Origin: Fuerstiella sp.
GTDB taxonomy: Bacteria > Planctomycetota > Planctomycetia > Planctomycetales > Planctomycetaceae
DNA length: 64,000 nucleotides
Assembly: GCA_029245955.1 (NCBI GenBank)
Contig: JAQWOH010000008.1
Location: 1-64,000 of the forward strand
Direction of reading: 5' to 3'
The stretch's first letter is position 1; each line of letters starts with the position of its first letter. The notes under the pieces were generated by a model, which searched no databases, was not told the origin of the DNA, and worked only from the letters and a program-made list of their open reading frames with translations. Shown here in pieces: positions 63,695 to 64,000 of this stretch. A program made the translations under genes and the position numbers.

Positions 63695-64000
63695 TCACTC
63701 ATGATCGATCGTTGCCTCCGTCGGCAGTACTACGAGAAATCGATTCCCCTGTTCCAGTGACTCCTGCATCAGAATTCCATTGTGCATCCTTACAATCTGC
63801 CAGCAGTGGCAGAGTCCGAATCCGAGCCCGCGTCCCGCCTGACGTCCCGAGAAAAACGGATCAAACAGATGTTTTCTTATCTTAGCTGGAATCTCCGGGC
63901 CGGTGTCCGTCACAGAAAGTGTTGCCGCAAATTCTGTTTCGCATGCAAGATGCACCCTCACGCTTCCTTCTGATCCCTCGTGGTCCCGCACGGCCTGAAA
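63695..64000 (-). CDS. Sensor histidine kinase, C-terminal fragment
   Basis: The frame enters from the right edge of the window and ends at 63695. It shows the last part of a HATPase_c domain: VTDTGPEIPAKIRKHLFDPFFSGRQAGRGLGFGLCHCWQIVRMHNG contains the G1 (DTGPEI), F (DPFF) and G2 (GRGLGFGL) boxes, then LVVLPTE. Kinase identity is clear, but sensor domain and partner regulator lie outside. About 102 codons are visible; the GTG at 63991 is not the real start because the frame continues to the edge. Confidence 0.88.
   Translation of the reverse strand, partial: FQAVRDHEGSEGSVRVHLACETEFAATLSVTDTGPEIPAKIRKHLFDPFFSGRQAGRGLGFGLCHCWQIVRMHNGILMQESLEQGNRFLVVLPTEATIDHE

Noticed and set aside
1..64000. 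CRISPR array, prophage, integrase or insertion sequence
   Set aside because: No direct-repeat/spacer periodicity and no transposase or integrase motif was seen on either strand, also not next to the tRNA array.

Overview
The window looks like a chromosomal segment of a planctomycete, probably of the Planctomycetaceae or Gimesiaceae type. This rests on gene content: two PSD1 (planctomycete cytochrome c, DUF1549/DUF1553) plus DUF1501 gene pairs, five sulfatases, GDSL/DUF1080 and multiheme proteins of the PVC type, and moderately high GC. No integrase, transposase, phage gene or CRISPR array was seen. All coordinates come from reading the sequence; no database search was run.

Left part (1-17.9 kb): a minus-strand enolase-superfamily dehydratase, purE and purK (purK runs off the left edge); a first PSD1/DUF1501 pair; a secreted glutathione peroxidase; a lone cytochrome oxidase subunit III-like protein; a block of hairpin repeats; and a 1452-residue ResB-CcsA fusion for cytochrome c maturation with a small lipoprotein. 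Next come a double-domain alpha/beta hydrolase and an ECF sigma/anti-sigma pair. The sigma gene carries an in-frame stop, and the anti-sigma candidate ends in two heme-binding CxxCH motifs.

Middle (18-32.3 kb): a sarcosine/N-methyltryptophan oxidase, a DJ-1/PfpI protein, a five-heme cytochrome translationally coupled to a beta-propeller protein, a GDSL-DUF1080 protein, a zinc-ribbon membrane protein, mazG, and leuA preceded by a leucine-rich leader peptide and an attenuator-like terminator. Upstream of leuA, on the plus strand, lies a dense tRNA array of about 1.5 kb with at least eleven foldable tRNAs. Three of these carry leucine anticodons in short-variable-loop bodies.

Right part (32.9-64 kb): a Wza-Wzc-Wzy-like exopolysaccharide export/polymerisation operon; a sulfatase; a frameshifted NADP-type glutamate dehydrogenase gene; an amidohydrolase; a second PSD1/DUF1501 pair; and a six-gene minus-strand operon (PhyH-like oxygenase, sialidase, four sulfatases) in which the sulfatase genes overlap by ATGA. 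It looks devoted to sulfated, possibly sialylated, glycans. Then follow acs, a radical SAM protein, a LURP-one/scramblase-like protein, a DapA/NanA-family aldolase with an NhaC-type antiporter, and the C-terminus of a sensor histidine kinase at the right edge.

The most unusual items are the tRNA array with class-I-shaped leucine tRNAs, the leucine attenuator whose leader may be leaderless, and the heme-motif anti-sigma factor next to an interrupted sigma factor.
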